Under the pieces are notes generated by a model. It saw nothing but the letters and a program-made list of their open reading frames with translations, was not told the origin of the DNA and made no database searches. This document shows positions 60,146-64,000 of a stretch of 64,000 nucleotides of DNA, in pieces (position 1 is the stretch's first letter; each line of letters opens with the position of its first letter). The position numbers and the translations under genes are program-made. Source of the DNA: UBA668 sp041394605 (GTDB lineage: Bacteria; Actinomycetota; Acidimicrobiia; Acidimicrobiales; Ilumatobacteraceae); contig JAWKHX010000008.1 in assembly GCA_041394605.1 (NCBI GenBank), positions 124,001-188,000 of the forward strand, in the 5' to 3' direction.

Positions 60146-61198
60146 TCAACGCAGGCGGAGCGACACCTCGCTGGCCAGAAGCCTGCCGGCCCGGGTGAGC
60201 CGCACCCGCTCCCCGTCGTCGACCACCAGGTCATCCAACCCGTCGGCGTCCAGCGCACCGCGCGGCACACCGTCGCGCATGCGCAACGCCAGTTGCAGCC
60301 CCTCGATCCGCCGGGTCTCGTCGTCCAGCGTCTCACCCGCTGCCTCGGTGGGCTCCCCCGCCATCACCGCGGCGATGTACCGCTCCGGCGTGCGCAGGTT
60401 CCACCACCGCCGACCCACCCGGTGACTGTGCGCGGCACTCCCGAAACCCAGGTAGTCGCCCTGTTGCCAGTACAGGACGTTGTGCCGGCACTCGTGCGCT
60501 GGCATCGCCCAGTTGGACACCTCGTAGTTGGCCAGCCCGGCTGCGGTGAGTGCGTCGTCGGCCGCCTCGTACTTGTCGGCCAGGTCGTCGTCGTCGGGGT
60601 GGCGAGCAGTGTCCGTCGCCAGCGGGGTGCCGGCTTCCACCGTGAGGGCGTAGGCGGAGATGTGCGGCGGCTCCAGCGCCAGCGCGGCCGCCAGCGTGGC
60701 CTGCCAGTCCTCCAACCGCTCACCGGCAGCGCCGTAGATGAGGTCCAGGTTGAACGTGGGGATGCCCGCAGCTCGCACCGCCGCGACCGCGGCCACCACG
60801 TTGGCGGGGGCATGTGTGCGGCCGAGGGAGGCGAGCACCCGCGGCACCATCGACTGCACCCCGATGCTCACCCGGCTGACGCCAGCGGCTCGGTAGATGC
60901 GCATGTGCTCCACCGTCACGTCGTCGGGATTGCACTCGATGGTGACCTCTGCGCCCTCCACCGTGGGGATTGCCGCCAGCACGGCAGCGAGGCCCGCGGG
61001 GTCCACCAGCGTCGGCGTACCGCCGCCGACGAACACACTCGTCACCGGCGGCAGCGCCGAACGGCGGATGTCCGCCTCCAACGCGTCGAGGTAGGTGGCC
61101 TGCAGATGGTGGCGGTCGGTCCAGGTGGCGAACGCGCAATAGTCACAGCGTCGGGCACAGAATGGGATGTGCAGGTAGACGCCGAACGGCACGGTCAC
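60146..61198 (-). CDS. hemW: Heme chaperone / radical SAM protein HemW
   Basis: A 350-residue radical SAM protein. The cluster motif CARRCDYCAF is at about residues 14-23, preceded by GVYLHIPF. The block SVFVGGGTPTLVDP and RVSIGVQSM follow. HemW-like proteins were long annotated as oxygen-independent coproporphyrinogen oxidase, but the HemN Cys motif CxxxCxxCxC is absent here, so heme trafficking is more likely. GTG 61198 has TAGCGT 7 nt upstream. Confidence 0.92.
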   Translation of the reverse strand: MTVPFGVYLHIPFCARRCDYCAFATWTDRHHLQATYLDALEADIRRSALPPVTSVFVGGGTPTLVDPAGLAAVLAAIPTVEGAEVTIECNPDDVTVEHMRIYRAAGVSRVSIGVQSMVPRVLASLGRTHAPANVVAAVAAVRAAGIPTFNLDLIYGAAGERLEDWQATLAAALALEPPHISAYALTVEAGTPLATDTARHPDDDDLADKYEAADDALTAAGLANYEVSNWAMPAHECRHNVLYWQQGDYLGFGSAAHSHRVGRRWWNLRTPERYIAAVMAGEPTEAAGETLDDETRRIEGLQLALRMRDGVPRGALDADGLDDLVVDDGERVRLTRAGRLLASEVSLRLR

Positions 61199-61205
61199 GG
61201 GCTCG

Positions 61206-61211
61206 ACGCTA
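61206..61211 (-). promoter_or_regulatory. Predicted leaderless -10 element for hemW
   Basis: TAGCGT on the minus strand, 7 nt before GTG 61198. Confidence 0.45.
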
Positions 61212-61240
61212 GCGGGCAGCGGCCGGGCGGCCGCCGAGGC

Positions 61241-61747
61241 TCAGGGCCGGTACAGCAGGTCCAGCGCGTCGAGGCGCTGGCCCACCTGGTCCACCGGCAC
61301 GTCGAGCATCGCCGCGATGGCCCGGGTGTCGTCGCCGCGCACGGTGATGACCTTGCCGTTGAAGTCCTGGCGCTGCACCTGGATCATCTTCAAGAACCGG
61401 GTGAGCATCTCGAACGGCTGGCCGGCCAACTGGCTGAGCTTCAGCAGGTCGATCGCCAGCTTCTTGTTCTGCTGGACGTCGGTGTCGGTGGGGACGGTGA
61501 CGTCCTCCCGCGGCAGCAGCTGATCCACCGGCACGTTGTAGAACTTCGCCAGGCGCTCCAGGCGGGGCACGGAGATGGCCCGCTCGCCGCGCTCGTAGGC
61601 GCCGAGCACGGATGCCTTGAACTCCTCGGCGGACTCGGCTTCCACTTCCTGGAGGGAGAGCCGCTTCTGCCGGCGGATCACACGAAGACGGTCACCGACC
61701 TTCCTGCTGTACGGGGAGGAAGTGACATCGTCGTCGAACTCACGCAT
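61241..61747 (-). CDS. bldD: BldD-like transcriptional regulator with c-di-GMP motif
   Basis: A 168-residue regulator. The N-terminal XRE-type HTH (residues 16-79) reads VGDRLRVIRRQKRLSLQEVE and VLGAYERGERAISVPRLERL. The C-terminal domain (about 92-168) has the BldD signature RXD-X8-RXXD as R126-Q-D128, eight residues, then R137-G-D-D140. In Streptomyces BldD this motif binds a c-di-GMP tetramer that dimerises the protein on DNA. Length 168 matches BldD (167). The start ATG 61747 is chosen over upstream codons by that match. A perfect palindrome lies 84 bp upstream. Confidence 0.88.
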   Translation of the reverse strand: MREFDDDVTSSPYSRKVGDRLRVIRRQKRLSLQEVEAESAEEFKASVLGAYERGERAISVPRLERLAKFYNVPVDQLLPREDVTVPTDTDVQQNKKLAIDLLKLSQLAGQPFEMLTRFLKMIQVQRQDFNGKVITVRGDDTRAIAAMLDVPVDQVGQRLDALDLLYRP

Positions 61748-61830
61748 GGTTGGACCTTCTCGGTACGGAAGATTGTTCCGGTGGGGGCTGTCGGAAACAG
61801 CCTTGCACATCTATCGGCAAGAATCAACGC

Positions 61831-61851
61831 AGAGTGAAGTCACTTCACTCT
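61831..61851. promoter_or_regulatory. Perfect palindrome upstream of the BldD-like gene
   Basis: Ten-base arms AGAGTGAAGT and ACTTCACTCT flank a single C at 61841. The site overlaps the rsmE stop codon and is 84 bp upstream of the regulator start. It could be an autoregulatory operator, or part of the rsmE terminator. Confidence 0.55.
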
Positions 61852-62541
61852 CTGCGCAGAACTTGCCGCCGAAAGCGGCGCGTTCGCCACCACGCGTGAC
61901 GCGGCGACGAGGGCGGCCGTCTCGACTCTCAAGATCGTCTGGCCAAGACCGGCGGTTCGCTGCGCCGCCGCCACTTCCTCCGCCGTGCAGCCTCCCTCCG
62001 GCCCGACGACCACGAGGTGGGCACGAAGCCCGTCCGCACCGGCGGGTTCCAACAGCACGGCACCGGCCTCGGCCAGCACCTCCGCGGCCGGCACGGGCCC
62101 CTCCACCAGCGGCAGCCACACGCGGCGGCTCTGCGATGCGGCCTCACGCACCACCCGCTGCAGACGCTCCATCTGGCGGGCCGCACGGGCAGCGTCCCAG
62201 CGCACCACGCTGCGGGCGAAGTGGACCAGCACGATCCGGGTGGCGCCCACCTCGGTGAGCTTCTGCACCATCCACTCCAGCCGATCGCCCTTCGGAATCG
62301 CGGCTGCCACCTCGCAGCGCACCGGCGCCGGCTCGGCCACCACGTCGCCGGCCACCTCCAGCGAGCCGGCACGCACGACCGTGGGACGCCAGCGGCCGGC
62401 CCCATCGCTCACCGTCACCGACTCGCCGTCGCGCACCCGCAGCACACGGAACAGGTGGTGGGCGTCGCCGTCGTCGGGCTCGGGGGCATCCAGCGAGGCC
62501 ACGAACAAGTGCGCCGCACTGCTGCGGAGCACCGGGTTCAC
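61840..62541 (-). CDS. rsmE: 16S rRNA (uracil-1498-N3)-methyltransferase RsmE
   Basis: A 233-residue SPOUT-fold methyltransferase. AAIPKGDRLEWMVQKLTEVG and the knot region VVVGPEGGCTAEEVAAAQ, then LGQTILRVETA, are family motifs. It methylates U1498 of 16S rRNA. GTG 62541 overlaps the dnaJ stop (GTGA). The hrcA-dnaJ-rsmE order is the typical actinobacterial heat-shock operon. Confidence 0.93.
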   Translation of the reverse strand: MNPVLRSSAAHLFVASLDAPEPDDGDAHHLFRVLRVRDGESVTVSDGAGRWRPTVVRAGSLEVAGDVVAEPAPVRCEVAAAIPKGDRLEWMVQKLTEVGATRIVLVHFARSVVRWDAARAARQMERLQRVVREAASQSRRVWLPLVEGPVPAAEVLAEAGAVLLEPAGADGLRAHLVVVGPEGGCTAEEVAAAQRTAGLGQTILRVETAALVAASRVVANAPLSAASSAQRVK

Positions 62542-63653
62542 TGGAACGCCGACTTGATGCGGGCGAACAACCCGGTCTCGTGGTGAACTGCCTCGCCGCG
62601 GGCGTCCGCGTACTGGCGCAGCAGCTCGGCCTCGCCGTCGCTGAGCTTGGTGGGCACGTCCAGGCGCACGCGCACGCGAAGGTCGCCCCGGCCGCGGCCC
62701 TGCAGGCGCGGCACACCTCGCTGGCGGAGGACGAACTCGCGGCCGGGCTGGGTACCCGGCGGCACGAGGATCTCCTCGTCGCCGTCCAGGGTCGCCAGCG
62801 TGAACTTGGCCCCCAGTGCCGCCTGGGCCAGGCCCACGGGCAGATCGGTGACCAGGTCGTCACCCTCGCGCCGGAACCGATCGTGTGCCGCCACCCGCAC
62901 GTGCACGTACAGGTCGCCGGTGCCGCCACCGCGCGGCCCCACCGCACCGCGGCCGGTGAGGCGCAGCGTGGAGCCAGTGTCCACACCTGCCGGCACGTCC
63001 ACCTGATAGGTCTTGTCGCTGATGATGCGACCGTCGCCACCGCAGGAGGTGCACGGCGTCACGATGATCTGACCGAGGCCGTTGCACCGCGGGCACGCCG
63101 ACGAGGTGACCATCTGGCCCAGCAGGCTCTGGCGCACCCGCTGCACCTGCCCGCGGCCGCCACAGTCCGAGCAGGTGACCGGCTTGGTGCCCTCCCCCGC
63201 CCCGCTGCCGCCGCAGTCCTCGCAGCGCAGTGCGGTGCGCACGCTGATCGGCACCGTGGCGCCGAACACGGCCTGCTCGAAGGCCACGTCGGCCACGACC
63301 TCGATGTCCTGCCCGCGTGGCGGGCCGGAGGGCCCGCGGGTGCCGCCGAACGGCCCGCCACCGCCGAAGAAGGCATCGAACAGGTCGCCCAGGCCGCCGC
63401 TGCCGAACACATCGCCGGGGCCCTGGCCGGCGCCGCCCACGCCACGCTCGCCGAAGCGGTCGTAGCGGGCGCGCTGCTCGGGGTCGCTGAGCACTTCGTA
63501 GGCCCGGGCGACCTGCTTGAAGCGCTCCTCCGCGGCGGCATCGCCGGGGTTGGCGTCCGGGTGCAGCTCGCGAGCCAGCTTTCGGTAGGCCTTCTTCAGC
63601 TCGTCCGCCGTGGCCGTACGGGGCACACCCAGCAGCTCGTAGTAGTCAGCCAT
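62538..63653 (-). CDS. dnaJ: Chaperone protein DnaJ
   Basis: A 371-residue co-chaperone for DnaK. The J domain has LHPDANPG (HPD motif), a Gly/Phe-rich segment follows (residues about 73-108), then four zinc-binding CxxCxGxG repeats: CEDCGGSG, CSDCGGRG, CPRCNGLG and CTSCGGDG. The C-terminal substrate domains are complete. ATG 63653 overlaps the hrcA end by 8 bases and GGGAGTGGGA lies just upstream. Regulation by HrcA at the upstream promoter is expected. Confidence 0.95.
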   Translation of the reverse strand: MADYYELLGVPRTATADELKKAYRKLARELHPDANPGDAAAEERFKQVARAYEVLSDPEQRARYDRFGERGVGGAGQGPGDVFGSGGLGDLFDAFFGGGGPFGGTRGPSGPPRGQDIEVVADVAFEQAVFGATVPISVRTALRCEDCGGSGAGEGTKPVTCSDCGGRGQVQRVRQSLLGQMVTSSACPRCNGLGQIIVTPCTSCGGDGRIISDKTYQVDVPAGVDTGSTLRLTGRGAVGPRGGGTGDLYVHVRVAAHDRFRREGDDLVTDLPVGLAQAALGAKFTLATLDGDEEILVPPGTQPGREFVLRQRGVPRLQGRGRGDLRVRVRLDVPTKLSDGEAELLRQYADARGEAVHHETGLFARIKSAFQ

Positions 63654-64000
63654 TCCCACTCCCGTCACCGAGGTGGCGCCCCAGCCGGTCGCTCACGACC
63701 TCGACGGTAGCAAGGGCCTGCGGATAGTCCATCCGCGTGGGGCCGAGCACGCCGACGGTGCCCAGTTGTTCGCCGTCCACCACCACGGGCTTGACGATGA
63801 CGGAACAGGAGGCCAGTGGCTGGAGGCCGTGCTCGGCGCCGATGGCCACCGACAGGCCGCGATCGAGGATGTCGCGCACCAGCGACACGATGACGTACTG
63901 CTGCTCCAGCGTGTGCAGCACCGTGCGGACGGTGTCCACCGCGTCGAAGGCGCTGGCCATGGCCGAGGCACCTCCCACGAACACGGGCTCCTCGGCCCGC
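63646..64000 (-). CDS. hrcA: Heat-inducible repressor HrcA, partial (N-terminus beyond window)
   Basis: Only the last 117 codons are in the window. They read RAEEPVFVGGASAMASAF and SVIVKPVVVDGEQLGTVGVL, then GPTRMDYPQALATVEVVSDR, the C-terminal dimer region of HrcA. HrcA represses heat-shock genes by binding CIRCE; its DNA-binding N-terminus and the promoter lie beyond base 64000. It is transcribed with dnaJ and rsmE. Confidence 0.92.
   Translation of the reverse strand, partial: RAEEPVFVGGASAMASAFDAVDTVRTVLHTLEQQYVIVSLVRDILDRGLSVAIGAEHGLQPLASCSVIVKPVVVDGEQLGTVGVLGPTRMDYPQALATVEVVSDRLGRHLGDGSGNG

Noticed and set aside
60146..61198. Annotating as coproporphyrinogen III dehydrogenase (HemN)
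   Set aside because: The extra cysteine of the HemN motif is missing and the length of 350 residues matches HemW.

Overview
The window is a very GC-rich chromosomal segment from a bacterium of the phylum Actinomycetota. Support comes from gene order: yajC-secD-secF-apt-relA followed by hisS, aspS and rarA, and hrcA-dnaJ-rsmE near hemW, which are arrangements I know from mycobacteria and relatives. A BldD-type regulator, a monomeric NADP isocitrate dehydrogenase, a Holin-X-like membrane protein and a DUF2510 protein fit the same group. The mix of queuosine genes (tgt, queA), a thermophile-type tRNA thiolation operon and Asp/Thr-rich SecD/SecF insertions suggests a deep lineage such as Acidimicrobiia, but that placement is inference.

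Layout. 1-5.8 kb: an otsA-glycosyltransferase-HAD operon, a trmI-ttuA-ttuB operon for tRNA T-loop modification, and small membrane proteins. 5.9-13.9 kb: an accessory island with paralogous membrane-anchored proteins, three copies of one promoter/N-terminus cassette, an HTH gene broken by an amber codon, an IS110-family element, orphan small genes, a DUF2293 protein, an intact VapBC module and a decayed Phd/RelE module. 14-27 kb: a Lon-N protein, a PBP4-type lipoprotein, an ADP-forming acyl-CoA synthetase, a thioesterase, a hydrolase, a TetR regulator, nagA, transketolase-transaldolase, a LOG protein and a MOSC protein. 27-33.4 kb: glycolate oxidase genes glcF and glcDE, separated by a Doc toxin-antitoxin cassette bracketed by identical palindromes, two tiny genes, a Nei glycosylase and a kinase-like gene. 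33.4-49.2 kb: the conserved housekeeping block (rarA, Nudix, aspS, hisS, relA, apt, secF, secD, yajC, tgt, queA). 49.3-64 kb: Uma2, PPOX, icd, an acyl-CoA dehydrogenase, tandem hairpin repeats, a metallo-beta-lactamase sulfatase-like enzyme, an EamA transporter, a DUF389 protein with internal repeats, an aldo/keto reductase, tRNA-Val, hemW, a BldD-like c-di-GMP effector, rsmE, dnaJ and the end of hrcA.

A recurring signal is a TANNNT hexamer 6-9 nt upstream of the start codon of many operon-leading genes, usually with no Shine-Dalgarno sequence, as expected for leaderless transcription. I used it to choose starts for rarA, hisS, the acyl-CoA synthetase and others. Genes within operons are usually coupled by ATGA or GTGA overlaps. 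Most long reading frames opposite these genes are GC-rich shadows and are omitted.
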